Shown here in pieces: positions 10,274 through 21,683 of a stretch of 64,000 bases of DNA. Position numbers and translations under genes: made by a program. The notes below the pieces were generated by a model that did not search any database, had not been told where the DNA came from, and saw only the letters and a list, made by a program, of their open reading frames with translations. This DNA comes from Amorphophallus konjac (lineage: Eukaryota > Streptophyta > Magnoliopsida > Alismatales > Araceae), in the NCBI GenBank assembly GCA_022559845.1, contig CM040128.1:181394691-181458690 (forward strand), in the 5' to 3' direction. Each line of letters begins with the position of its first letter. The first letter of the stretch is position 1.

Positions 10274-12832
10274 TGTTGGGTTCGGTGCTAGTATTCAGAG
10301 GGGGGGGGTGAATGAATATGACCTATAAAAACCTTTCACCCAATATAAAATTTCGCTCAAAAAGGAACTATGATGCTAACTAGACAGATTTACCAAATCT
10401 GAAAGCTAATCCACTATTCTGTTTGACCAGTTAGCAGACACATGGAGCGCCCCTATGCATTCATCTAGCGGAAGCACAAATGAACAAATCAAACCACAAT
10501 GCACAAGGGTTTTTAGGTGGTTCGGTCCTCCAGACCTACATCCACCCCACACTCAACCCGAGTGTGGCTTCACTAACCGCTGGGCAACACAGCTTGCCAA
10601 CAATCAGCTGGGCCTCACAGCTTGCCAACCGCTGAGCATCACAGCTTGCTTCTGCTGGGCAATACAGCTTAGCCATCGCTGACTCACAGCTTGAACCCGC
10701 TGGGGAATACAGCTTAACCCGTCCGAGACCAAGTCTCGCCAGTTGAGGATTACAGCTTTACCTGTCCAGTGGAAACCTCCACTGCCCGCTGAGCAACACA
10801 GCTTGCTGTCCAGAGGCAGCACCTCTGCAAACCGCTGATAAACAGCTTGAAGAAATGTATAAAGGAAAATGAAAATAGAACAAGACAGCAACGGAGAGCT
10901 GAAGCAATAAAGCACAAAATATAGCTCAACAATGAGCAACTTCAGATCTGGTTTTGAACCAAAGATCTGAGGAACGAACTCCTTCTCCCTCTCTCTTCTT
11001 CTTCTTCTTCTCTTCACACTCTTCTCGAGCTCTCTACCTCTCTCTTTTTCTCTTCTGCTTCTTCCCTCTTTCTTTTCTTCTTCTTCCCTTTTCTCTCGAT
11101 CGAACAGCTCTCTATTCTTTCTCTCCGCTTCTGCTCTTCTGCTTCGATCTGGATCGTGGCTCTCTGTTCTTTTCCTCTCGCCAACTCGATCTATCTTCAT
11201 CTGTGGACGAAGACCTCCTTTTATAACAGCAGCTAGTAGGAGGGCAGCACTGGGCGCGTGTGGCTTCCACATTTCCCGCCCAGAACTTTTGGCCACGTGT
11301 CAGCTTTCTGTCAGTCCTTCAACCTCGGATCACGTGCCCTCCTTAAGCTTCACGATCAAAGCACCTGTTAAACAGAGTATCGGATAAGTCATCAGTTTAA
11401 AGAACAACTCTGTATAGACTTATCAGAAGAACAGCGTTTTAGAAGAAACCTGGACGAGGTTAGAACGAAACAACACGAAGACAGAAATAACAAAGAAGCC
11501 TCAGACGCAGAGACAGCAGGAAGTAAAACGAGAACGACACGAGGTGCAGAGGTGACAGAAACACACACTACACAGAGAACAACACGAAGACAAAATAGAA
11601 ACCAACACGAAGTGTGGTTTCAACATACGAAAGACACGAGGTCTAGGAAACACGACACGAAGACATGAAACAACACGGAGATGAAACAGTAACCGACACG
11701 AGTTGAAAACAACACGAAGACGAAAACTGAAATCGACACGGGTTGAAAACAACACGAAGACGAAAGACAAGGAAAACGACACGAAGTCAAAGAAACAACA
11801 GTAACCGACACGAAGTATGGTTACTAAACAGGAACGACACGAGGTCTACAGGGAAACGACTCGAAGTTCATCAGAACTATTCGAGCTGCCTTAGAAACAC
11901 GACACGAAGTTAAGTGAGAACAGCACGAGGTGAAACGACACGGGCTGACCACAACAAGGATACAACACGAAGTCATAAAAATAGAAACGACACGAAGTAT
12001 AACCTCATACAAGTTTTTCCTGTCAAACATGGAAATCAACACCAAGTGTCGTAAGCTCAGACGACACGAAATCTTTTCGTGTTAGTGAGGGGAAACAACA
12101 CGAAGTGTGACTCAAGTGGCACTGAAAGCAACACGAGGTGAGACTTCACGCTGTACAGACTTGGACTTTGTATATGAAGTGCGCTGTACAGACTTTGACG
12201 AAGCAGAAGGCTGTATAGACTTGGAGACCCAAAGCCATTGTATAGACTTTGATGCCCAAGGGCGATGAACAGTGAAACAGTGTATATACTTCAAGTAAAG
12301 ACCAATGTGTAGACTTGAAGATTGAAGGCGATGTACAGACTTTGATGCCCAACACCAATGTATAGACTTAGGAGCATATGACACGGCTGTACAGACTTCG
12401 CCTAAGACGTTGTACACACTTAGCCTAAGACAATGCATGAACTGATGTTGTATAGACTTTGTCTTAACAATGAATGTGTAGACTTGATCAAGAGTCCAAT
12501 GTGTAGACTTCATGAGTGTGCAAACTTGTCAACGAAATGCACAATGTATAGACTATGCACATGCATGAAGAGTGTATAGACTAATGAAATGCTTTACCCT
12601 GCAGTGTATAGACTTGCTAGTCATCAAACTACATGCAGATAGAAAAGCAACGCACAGATCAGAAATCAAGCACTATATCAGTCATACACATGCATTCTCC
12701 ACAAAACAAGTTATGTTGCTATCATCAAAACACAATCTCATAAAGCACTCACTGTGTTGCTATCATCAAAACCAAATAGCATTACTATCATCAAGGTGAC
12801 ATAGCACATGCTTGTGCCTAAGAGGCACAACA
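10274..12832 (-). repeat. 3' LTR of the copia-like element
   Basis: In minus orientation it starts TGTTGTGCC (12832) and ends CCCAACA (10274). It contains a TATA box (TATAAAAG, plus-strand 11218-11225) and three short-motif arrays. In U3 are about seventeen copies of a TGTATAGACTT-like word (12150-12620) and about twenty copies of a GACACGAAG-like word (11460-12140). Downstream of the TATA box are about ten copies of GCTGGGCAACACAGCTTG-like units (10575-10860). All three arrays also occur in the other LTR. Confidence 0.9.
11218..11225 (-). promoter_or_regulatory. TATA box of the copia-like 3' LTR
   Basis: CTTTTATA on the plus strand, TATAAAAG on the minus strand, conserved at 18800-18807 in the 5' LTR. 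Transcription would proceed toward lower coordinates. A CT-rich (plus strand), GA-rich (minus strand) leader follows. Confidence 0.6.
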
Positions 12833-15064
12833 TTCTCCCCCTTTTTGATGATGGCAACACAATGTGACAGTGAGTCACACACAAGATTTTCTCCCCCTTT
12901 GACATGTTCAAAAAGAGAAAAACACTAAAAACCAAGAGTGCAAAGTGCATTATGCATGCAAGTTCCTCTAGAACATTCTCCTCCTGAATGTAAGACTCCC
13001 CTGAATTATTTCTCCCCCTAAATAAAAGCTCCCCCTTTGAAAAGGGATATGAACAGATAAACAAGGTAGAGAGGGTAGGAAGGTCACTTGACAACAGCTG
13101 AATCATAGGTTCAGAGAATAAGCCTGATTATAAACAACTGTTAAAGTATAAGAATCATCAACATACAATTTTCAAAAATTCAGGTTTAACAGTGATAAAT
13201 CTAGAGTAAAAGATCTTACCTCTGAAAAAGAGTTTATAGATTCCATTTATAGCAATGAATCTAAGGCACATGGTATTAATAGATAAGTCAGAAATAATAC
13301 CCTTATGTGATTAAGCATGGAAGATCAAGAATGACAATTTGAATATGTATTGGAAATCATTTTCACTCATTCACTTTTGATTTCACGGGGTTACAGCAGT
13401 TTGATTTTCATTTTTCAAATTCCAGAGCCTGAACTAAGTAAATAGATCAGTGGCATTCATGCTGTTGACATTAGGTGTACACCTTGATCAGAGGCAGGTA
13501 CCCCCAGTTACTAGGCATAAACTACTAGATCTATTTCAGATCAAGACCTACAAGGAATAGTCTTCACTTTTGACATTAAGGGTACACCTTGATTAGAGGC
13601 CAGTACCCTCAGTTACTTGGTGAGGACTCCCCCTATGGATTTGACCCTATGAACAGAGATATTCTGAATCACCTCATGACATGTGAAGTTTTCTACTTCT
13701 TTGGAGGAGTTCACAGTTTCTCAGTGCAATCAGCCATTGCTCTGTCACTATGTTCAGTTCTTAACATTAATGAACTTATTTACTACTGCCCTTAATTCTT
13801 TTAGAGTGATTGTTTGAAAAACAGTACACACTCTTATTCACCTTTTCTAAAAATTTCCAGATCAACACATTAGGCATTACAAAAACTTTTTCTAATCTTA
13901 CCATGAGACAAAGATTAAGAGCTATAAAAGTTTTCTTTTATCTCAAATTCTGAAGTGCAGACACTTAACTCTCCAATTTATAAAGGTTAAACATTTAGTT
14001 CTTTTCAATTTGTAAATGTGATTCTTATAAGTGAACAGTTGTAATAATCACCATTCAATGTACTAAACCAGATGCAAAGCTGTTGTTTAGTGAAGAAATG
14101 AGGAAAGGATAGCAATAAGCATTATGATCCATAGCATCTGATGACAGTGAATATGAATGAGTTGAAAGGGGACAATGAGAAGTACCAAGGATTCAATGAA
14201 TTGAATAGAACTCTCAGCTCCCCCTGACACCATGATGCAAAAAAATGCTATGCATTAGACTGTTCTACATGCAGACTATGCAACATTAGTCAAACTCCCC
14301 CTGACAAAGTGCATGAAATAGAATTAATGAACTGCTCATAATTTTAGAATATGCTCAAGAAGAATTCATGCTTTGTTCAATCAGAGAGAGAATTTATCAA
14401 ATGCATCATCTTCCTTTTAAATTTTTAGATTTTTTTCAACATATGATGCAGTACACTGTTCTACATGAAAACTAGACCCATGGTACTAGGCGGAGGACCT
14501 GGTCTCAAAGACCATCTCACACATGGTAGGAACCTCCGGGCAAATTTCCCTGCCTTTTAGTAACATACCATTTGATATACCAGGGTTAACAAGGACAATG
14601 CAACATAAAGCAGTCCTTCATGCATTGAACAGCATCATTGACACATGCAATGACAATCAGTCTATATACAATCAGTCCAAGTATGCATTCAATAACAAGC
14701 ATGCAATGCATTAACACAAAACACATGCATGGACACAGAGTCTATATAGTGCATTAACTGTATACACTAAAGAAGCATTCAAATTCAGTTCAACATATAG
14801 CAAGAGAAGAGCATCAGATATGCAGAATTGAATTCAATAGCTGAGTCTGGAATGCAGACTGATCAGCTAGACATGAAGAGTTCATTAAAAAAATCAACCA
14901 AGCAAATCAACATGAAACTCACAATTTTCATGCTCACAATTTCAGATAATGGAATTTAAGACAGATTTCAGAACTGACCTGAATTGAATCATGGGGTTTT
15001 CTTTTTGAGTGCCTTGGTTGACCCCTTTTATTTCTCCTTCCAAGGCACACCTGCAGCAAGTCAA
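12833..15064 (-). other. Non-coding 3' internal region with a polypurine tract and many look-alikes
   Basis: The real polypurine tract abuts the LTR (plus strand TTCTCCCCCTTTTT at 12833-12846). The same CTCCCCCT word returns near 12892, 13012, 13030, 13628, 14218 and 14296, always in the same orientation. Between them the DNA is AT-rich without a coding frame. This space, where pol would lie in an autonomous copia element, has no detectable pol remnant. Multiple polypurine-like motifs are a known trait of SIRE-type elements. Confidence 0.75.
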
Positions 15065-17629
15065 TCAAGTTGATCCTGCAGAGACCCAAGCAGTCTTGGG
15101 TCCTGCACTACCCCTATCAGGTGTTCTAAACAGTTTCTTAGCAACATGGTCATCAAATTTCATCAGAAAATAATTGTCCATAGAGTGACCAAGTTTACCA
15201 CAATATCTACATGAAACAGCAGATTTTCTGGTCCTATGATGCATATCAACAGCAGCATGAGACCTATGATAATGAGCATGAATTGTTCTGTTGTAAGCAT
15301 GAATTTTTGATTTACCATTACCTGCCCACCAGCATTCAGAAGCTCGGTGGCCAGGTTTTCCACATTCATAACAAACAAGAGTCTTTTCTTTAAGACCAGC
15401 TTTATTTCTGCCCAAGAAATTTTTGTTTGGAGGGAATCTTACAAATTTGGAATTAAAATGATTTCCCTGAACAAACCAGCAGTCCTTGACTGCATGCCCA
15501 TACTTACCACATTCAAAGCATCTAAGATGCTTGTTGTTTGATTCATTTTTGCCCCTGTGATTTCCTGACCAGCATTCATTTGCCTTGTGTCCAGGCTTGT
15601 TGCAATTGAAACAGATGATATGCTGACCTGAAGTAGATTCATATCTATGTGGGCCATGAGCATGTGTGAAAAATCTAGAGTTTAAATTATTGTCTTCTTT
15701 CATTTTAAAGCATGCATTCATTAGATGATCACGCCTACCACAGTAGTAATAATAAGCAACAGATTTCTTAATGGCATGGTTTCTATCGGATGAATTCCTA
15801 GAATGCATTGCTTCACTAGCATGCTCATCTTCAATCAACAATCTGCAGTCATCCATTACATGTCCTATCTTGCCACAATAGTAACATGACACTTGTGATT
15901 TCCTGATGACATGATTACTAACATATTGACTAGATGCATGTGAATGAGTACATGAAGCATGAGCATTTTGCATTGACTCATTACATTCAGCAGAGCTAAC
16001 AAATTTCAGAGTACAACCAGAAATATTCTTAGCCTTCTTTGTTTGACTCTTTCTTTTCAATTTCTGATTATTCTCAACAGATTTTGTTTGCTTTTCAATT
16101 TTCTGGGCTTTGAACTGAAAGACAGATTTTGAAGATGATTTCTCATTTTTATTTTGTTTTGGGGATTGCCTTGAAGTACCAGCTACATCAGAGCTTTGGA
16201 CAAAAGTGGTATATAGCTGGTCTTTAGTGATTTTCTCAATATCAGAACAACAATTTGTTCCCCCTTCAGAGTTATCATCCTTCCTCTTCCCAACAGTTTT
16301 CATTTTTCCTTTAATCTTGGCAGACTCAATAGTTGAATTTTCCAGATTATGAATTTTATTTTCCAAGCTAGCAATGTGAAGTTCATAACTGGCTATTTCT
16401 TCTTCACTGCAATTAACACATTCGCTTAGAACTTGGTTTGCAGTTTTATACTTCTCAATTTCTTGTTCTAGACTGTTCAGACTTTCTGAATTTTCATCAT
16501 AGACAGCCTTTCCTTTTTCTGTAGTGAGAAGTCTTTCAGACAAGCCAGTATTCAACAACTTCAGTTTTTCAACTTCAGCTTTTAATTCAGTGTTTTCTTC
16601 CTCAATATTTTTATCCTGAATTTCATTGTTAGCACATCTCTCTCTTCCAGACATGTGCTTCAATTTTTTAATCAGTTCATCTTCTCTTTCTTCTGCTTTA
16701 ATTTTCTCAGCGAGCAGATTTTTGTGATTATCTTTAAGTGAGGCAATTTGTTTATTTAACCGTTCATTCTCACTAAAGAGATCTTCATTTCGTTCTCTTA
16801 AAGCAGAGCATATTTTACAATCTGATTTAGCAGAAGAGGACTGTGAAACCTCATTGATTTCATTCATTCTGATAATAAGAGTTTTATTCTTCTTTTGAAA
16901 ATCCTCATTCTCCAATTTCATTTTGTCCAATTCAGAATTAACTTCAGTTAGTTCTTGCATGCCTTTTAGATGCTCATTTTTCTTATCATTCAGTTGATTC
17001 TCAAGTTCAGACATTTTATCTAAGTATGTTTGTTTTTCAATTTTTAGAGAATCATTTTGTTTCTTAAGATTCTGAACATCTAGCATGCATGCATCATAAG
17101 ACTTTTTCATATTTGGACAGTTTTCACAGGAATCTTTCAGATTTATTCTATCACATTTCTTTTTCAACTTTTTGTTCTCAGATTTCAATTTCTTGGATAC
17201 TTCTAACAAATTTTCATACATCTCTATTAATTCATCGAAAGAGTATCCTTCTGATTCAGAACTTACCTGAGATGAGATCTCATCTTCATCATCCCGGTTG
17301 GCCATCAAGCAGCTATCACCTTGCTGATTATGCGCAGAGACGACTCTGTCATATATCTCCTTTCCAGATGTGCACTTGAGAGCAAAAGAATATACATCAG
17401 TATTAACAGCAGCTCTCAAGATATTAAGAATTATGACATTATCACGGTTCTTAAACGTGTCCTCACTAGACCACTTGGTCTGGTCTTTGGGTAGTCGATG
17501 TGGGCCTTTGGATAGTAAACTCCATAGTTTGGGATCAATGGAATCTACATACACAACTAGGCCTCCTAGCCAATTTTCAAAGTTAGAACCATCATAAATT
17601 AGAGGACGATCCATTTGGACAGATGGCAA
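15065..17629 (-). CDS. Gag-like protein with long coiled coil and zinc-knuckle array (854 aa)
   Basis: An intact single-exon ORF on the minus strand, starting 173 bp after the primer site. Residues 1 to about 105 resemble the N-terminal part of the copia Gag/UBN2 domain (YDGSNFENW near the start, later TSGKEIYDRVV), but the usual following helical segment is missing. Residues 110-450 are acidic and then a Lys/Glu/Leu/Asn-rich coiled coil (SFDELIEMYENL onward). Residues 480-575 are basic. Six knuckles follow at about 580, 625, 671, 702, 751 and 804. Four are full CX2CX4HX4C (e.g. CFNCNKPGHKANEC). The second has lost its first Cys and the sixth its last Cys, replaced by Tyr. Expected role: RNA-binding particle protein. 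An intact frame without pol suggests trans-mobilisation or a young insertion. Confidence 0.8.
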   Translation of the reverse strand: MPSVQMDRPLIYDGSNFENWLGGLVVYVDSIDPKLWSLLSKGPHRLPKDQTKWSSEDTFKNRDNVIILNILRAAVNTDVYSFALKCTSGKEIYDRVVSAHNQQGDSCLMANRDDEDEISSQVSSESEGYSFDELIEMYENLLEVSKKLKSENKKLKKKCDRINLKDSCENCPNMKKSYDACMLDVQNLKKQNDSLKIEKQTYLDKMSELENQLNDKKNEHLKGMQELTEVNSELDKMKLENEDFQKKNKTLIIRMNEINEVSQSSSAKSDCKICSALRERNEDLFSENERLNKQIASLKDNHKNLLAEKIKAEEREDELIKKLKHMSGRERCANNEIQDKNIEEENTELKAEVEKLKLLNTGLSERLLTTEKGKAVYDENSESLNSLEQEIEKYKTANQVLSECVNCSEEEIASYELHIASLENKIHNLENSTIESAKIKGKMKTVGKRKDDNSEGGTNCCSDIEKITKDQLYTTFVQSSDVAGTSRQSPKQNKNEKSSSKSVFQFKAQKIEKQTKSVENNQKLKRKSQTKKAKNISGCTLKFVSSAECNESMQNAHASCTHSHASSQYVSNHVIRKSQVSCYYCGKIGHVMDDCRLLIEDEHASEAMHSRNSSDRNHAIKKSVAYYYYCGRRDHLMNACFKMKEDNNLNSRFFTHAHGPHRYESTSGQHIICFNCNKPGHKANECWSGNHRGKNESNNKHLRCFECGKYGHAVKDCWFVQGNHFNSKFVRFPPNKNFLGRNKAGLKEKTLVCYECGKPGHRASECWWAGNGKSKIHAYNRTIHAHYHRSHAAVDMHHRTRKSAVSCRYCGKLGHSMDNYFLMKFDDHVAKKLFRTPDRGSAGPKTAWVSAGST

Positions 17630-17801
17630 ACAGAATCAACTTACTAAAATAACCGACAGGAAATGCAGCAAAACCAAAAGGGTAAGGTAAAGCACTAAAC
17701 CGGTGAAACAAGACAACGAGCACAATGCATCCACTCTGAAAATGCACTAAACAGTTAGCAGGATCCTCTGCAGATTGTTAGATCTGTTAGATCAGAGACC
17801 C

Positions 17802-17813
17802 GCTCTGATACCA
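17802..17813 (-). other. Primer-binding site, initiator Met tRNA
   Basis: The plus strand reads GCTCTGATACCA, giving TGGTATCAGAGC on the minus strand, two bases inside the 5' LTR end (17816). This matches the 3' end of plant initiator Met tRNA. Its side fixes the element's orientation as minus, in agreement with the gag ORF and polypurine tract. Confidence 0.9.
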
Positions 17814-17815
17814 AT

Positions 17816-20414
17816 TGTTGGGTTCGGTGCTAGTATTCAGAGGGGGGGGTGAATGAATATGGCCTATAAAAACCTTTCACCCAATATAAAATTTCGCTCA
17901 AAAAGGAACTATGATGCTAACTAGATAGATTTATCAAATCTGAAAGCTAATCCACTATTCTGTTCGACCAGTTAGCAGACACATGGAGCGCCCCTATGCA
18001 TTCATCTAGCGGAAGCACAAATGAACAAATCAAACCACAATGCACAAGGGTTTTTAGGTGGTTCGGTCCTCCAGACCTACATCCACCCCACACTCAACCC
18101 GAGTGTGGCTTCACTAACCGCTGGGCAACACAGCTTGCCAACAATCAGCTGGGCCTCACAGCTTGCCAACCGCTGAGCATCACAGCTTGCTTCCGCTGGG
18201 CAATACAGCTTAGCCATCGCTGACTCACAGCTTGAACCCGCTGGGGAATACAGCTTAACCCGTCCGAGACCAAGTCTCGCCAGCTGAGGATTACAGCTTT
18301 ACCTGTCCAGTGGAAACCTCCACTGCCCGCTGAGCAACACAGCTTGCTGTCCAGTGGAAACCTCCACTGCCCGCTGAGCAACACAGCTTGCTGTCCAGAG
18401 GCAGCACCTCTGCAAACCGCTGACAAACAGCTTGAAGAAATGTATAAAGGAAAATGAAAATAGAACAAGACAGCAACGGAAAGCTGAAGCAATAAAGCAC
18501 AAAATATAGCTCAACAATGAGCAACTTCAGATCTGGTTTTGAACCAAAGATCTGAGGAACGAACTCCTTCTCTCTCTCTCTTCTTCTTCTTCTCTTCACA
18601 CTCTTCTCGAGCTCTCTGCCTCTCTCTTTTTCTCTTCTGCTTCTTCCCTCTTTCTTTTCTTCTTCTTCTCTTTTCTCTCGATCGAACAGCTCTCTATTCT
18701 TTCTCTCCGCTTCTGCTCTTCTGCTTCGATCTGGATCGTGGCTCTCTGTTCTTTTCCTCTCGCCAACTCGATCTATCTTCATCTGTGGATGAAGACCTCC
18801 TTTTATAACAGCAGCTAGTAGGAGGGCAGCACTGGGCGCGTGTGGCTTCCACATTTCCCGCCCAGAACTTTTGGCCACGTGTCAGCTTTCTGTCAGTCCT
18901 TCAACCTCGGATCACGTGCCCTCCTTAAGCTTCACGATCAAAGCACCTGTTAAACAGAGTATCGGATAAGTCATCAGTTTAAAGAACAACTCTGTATAGA
19001 CTTATCAGAAGAACAGCGTTTTAGAAGAAACCTGGACGAGGTTAGAACGAAACAACACGAAGACAGAAATAACAAAGAAGACTCAGACGCAGAGACCGCA
19101 CGAAGTAAAACGAGAACGACACGAGGTGCAGAGGTGACAGAAACACACACTACACAGAGAACAACACAAAGACAAAACAGAAACCAACACGAAGTGTGGT
19201 TTCAACATACAAAAGACACGAGGTCTAGGAAACACGACACGAAGACATGAAACAACACGGAGACGAAACAGTAACCGACACGAGTTGAAAACAACACGAA
19301 GATGAAAACTGAAATCGACACGGGTTGAAAACAACACGAAGACGAAAGACAAGGAAAACGACACGAAGTCAAAGAAACAACAGTAACCGACACGAAGTGT
19401 GGTTACTAAACAGGAACGACACGAGGTCTACAGGGAAACGACTCGAAGTTCATCAGAACTATTCGAGCTGCCTTAGAAACACGACACGAAGTTAAGTGAG
19501 AACAGCACGAGGTGAAACGACACGGGCTGACCACAACAAGGATACAACACGAAGTCATAAAAATAGAAACGACACGAAGTATAACCTCATACAAGTTTTT
19601 CCTGTCAAACATGGAAATCAACACCAAGTGTCGTAAGCTCAGACGACACGAAATCTTTTCGTGTTAGTGAGGGGAAACAACACGAAGTGTGACTCAAGTG
19701 GCACTGAAAGCAACACGAGGTGAGACTTCACGCTGTACAGACTTGGACTTTGTATATGAAGTGCGCTGTACAGACTTTGACGAAGCAGAAGGCTGTATAG
19801 ACTTGGAGACCCAAAGCCATTGTATAGACTTTGATGCCCAAAGGCGATGAATAGTGAAACAGTGTATATACTTCAAGTAAAGACCAATGTGTAGACTTGA
19901 AGATTGAAGGCGATGTACAGACTTTGATGCCCAACACCAAGGTATAGACTTAGGAGCATATGACACGGCTGTACAGACTTCGCCTAAGACGTTGTACACA
20001 CTTAGCCTAAGACAATGCATGAACTGACGTTGTATAGACTTTGTCTTAACAATGAATGTGTAGACTTGATCAAGAGTCCAATGTGCAGACTTCATGAGTG
20101 TGCAAACTTGTCAACGAAATGCACAATGTATAGACTATGCACATGCATGAAGAGTGTATAGACTAATGAAATGCTTTACCCTGCAGTGTATAGACTTGCT
20201 AGTCATCAAACTACATGCAGATAGAAAAGCAACACACAGATCAGAAATCAAGCACTATATCAGTCTTACACATGCATTCTCCACAAAACAAGTTATGTTG
20301 CTATCATCAAAACACAATCTCATAAAGCACTCACTGTGTTGCTATCATCAAAACCAAATAGCATTGCTATCATCAAGGCGACATAGCACATGCTTGTGCC
20401 TAAGAGGGACAACA
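17816..20414 (-). repeat. 5' LTR of the copia-like element
   Basis: Same structure as 10274-12832: TATA box at 18800-18807 and the three motif arrays at about 18115-18430, 19040-19720 and 19735-20200. It differs by a 44-bp tandem duplication (18303-18346 and 18347-18390, starting CTGTCCAGTGG) that the other LTR has once. The duplication therefore arose in one LTR after insertion, or the other copy was lost. Confidence 0.9.
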
Positions 20415-20419
20415 AGATT
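20415..20419. repeat. Target-site duplication AGATT, right copy
   Basis: Identical to 10269-10273 and directly after the LTR terminus ACAACA at 20414. Confidence 0.9.
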
Positions 20420-21493
20420 CGTATGGACTGGGTGCCTATGGGCGCACTAGTGGAGATCTGGCATCCCCAGACCCACACCTTTATCTTCCCGACCTTCGAG
20501 GTGACCATCCTCCTCGAGGAGGTGGAACTTCTGCTCGGATTGAAGAAATTCAAGAGTGACGGGAAGGTGAAGGCTATGCGGATGCTGACACGGGAGACTT
20601 CTGAAAGCGTCCTTGGAAGCTTTATGCCACCCGACGTAGCCCGAAAGGTCCGTACTCAAAAGGGGATCGATCTCCAAAAGCTCTCAGAGTGGGTCATGGA
20701 CGCCCTGAGAGGGTCACCAGACGATGACTATTTGGTAGGAATCATGAAGGGGTTCACCATTTGTCTTGCGGGTGCTCTCTTGTTTCCTTATACCGACAAC
20801 ATGGTGGAGAAAGACCAACTAAGTGCTATCCGTGGGATCTGGAGTGGAAAGAGGGTAGGACCCGCCATCCTTGCCTACCTATATAGTGGCCTTACTGCCT
20901 CGAGCATGGGTAAGCCTCCTTTTGGTTGTGCACTTGTCCTGAATTGCTGGCTTGATTTGCATTTCAAATTCGACCACCGCGAGGGAATGCCGACGGCCTC
21001 GAAGCTTTTCCAACAAAGCCCGCTTCACCACATAGCCGACGTGTTAGGGTTCGGTGGTACTGTAGTGAACCGCATTCCGTGGCTGAAGAAATGTGAAGAC
21101 TGGCGGTCTCACTTCCGCACCGTGACACAAGGCTTCTTTACTTGCGCACCGGCATGTTTGCTTTCGCTTGATCTCCTCATGAGGCCTTCTTGTGAAGTTG
21201 ATCTCCAACTGATTGGTGCGACCGAGTTTGTCCTTTACAACGCGCATCGGTGCTACCTCCAGATCGGCACTCCACGTCATTCGTTCCCACTACCGACTGG
21301 CATTGTTCCTTTGAAAAAGAGAGAGTTGGGCACTGAAACGGATGCGAAGGAAGCGAAGGCCGTCAAAGCACCCTGGAAGACAAGTGTTGCGGGAAAGGCC
21401 TTAGCGCATGTGGGGGAAGAATGCGAGCTGTGGAGAGCTTATGTGACCGAACTGGGGAAGTTAAGGCCTAAGGCGCCTAAACCCCTAATGTAG
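20420..21493 (+). pseudogene. Gene A, 3' part: PMD/DUF7745-like domain protein
   Basis: The continuation of gene A exon 2 after the retrotransposon. It is open for 357 codons from RMDWVPMG to the TAG at 21491-21493. It carries the PMD-type signature: W.P.THTF.FP followed about 15 residues later by LEEVELLLGL. Then comes a helical region with LAGALLFPYTDN, a GPAILAYLYSGL segment and an LHHIADVLGF segment. The domain class is inferred from this pattern. The C-terminal part is Lys/Glu/Ala-rich and differs from genes B and C, which end in long coiled coils. Coding bases left of 20415 belong to the LTR, not to this gene. A poly(A) signal follows at 21515. With the insertion and upstream stops it cannot make the original protein, although a transcript from the LTR edge is conceivable. 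Confidence 0.7.
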
Positions 21494-21514
21494 CCTATTC
21501 TACTTTTCTGATAG

Positions 21515-21520
21515 AATAAA
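21515..21520 (+). terminator. Poly(A) signal after gene A
   Basis: AATAAA 22 bp after the gene A stop codon, followed by T-rich sequence. Confidence 0.5.
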
Positions 21521-21683
21521 ATCCGGCATTGTTGTTTTGGACCCTTGTCCCCTTAATTATTATTTTTTTGGTGATTTTTCTTTTTCTTTGTTTTTTTTCT
21601 TTTGTGCTTTTGTTTGGATTATATACATACTCTTGTCTTATTTCTCTTTTATTATTATATATATTTTTTTAAAATTTTTATTA

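Larger units (their letters stand above)
10274..20414 (-). mobile_element. Complete gag-only copia-like (SIRE-type) retrotransposon
   Basis: A 10,141-bp element in minus orientation. The 3' LTR is 10274-12832 (2,559 bp), the 5' LTR is 17816-20414 (2,599 bp), the primer site is 17802-17813 and the polypurine tract is 12833-12846. Target duplications AGATT flank it. The internal region holds one ORF (15065-17629), a gag-like protein with a long coiled coil and CCHC knuckles. No protease, integrase, reverse transcriptase or RNase H is present, so it would need a helper. The LTRs are very similar: the first 160 bp differ at four bases plus one G in a homopolymer. The 40-bp length difference is accounted for by a 44-bp tandem duplication in the 5' LTR (18303-18390), one CTT unit and one G. 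The insertion is therefore fairly young. The lineage call rests on gag layout and repeated polypurine motifs. Confidence 0.9.

Noticed and set aside
10604..11296. Arg/Glu-rich minus-strand ORF in the copia-like LTR (also 18291-18878)
   Set aside because: Made of CTT/CTC simple sequence and the CAGCTTG array in the R/U5 part of both LTRs; no domain.
17802..17813. tRNA gene fragment (also 39792, 50883, 60654)
   Set aside because: Only the 12-base primer-binding word next to LTR ends is present; no cloverleaf.
20390..20414. Start of gene A at an ATG at 20390
   Set aside because: These codons lie in the retrotransposon LTR and the target duplication; the frame truly continues from 10273.
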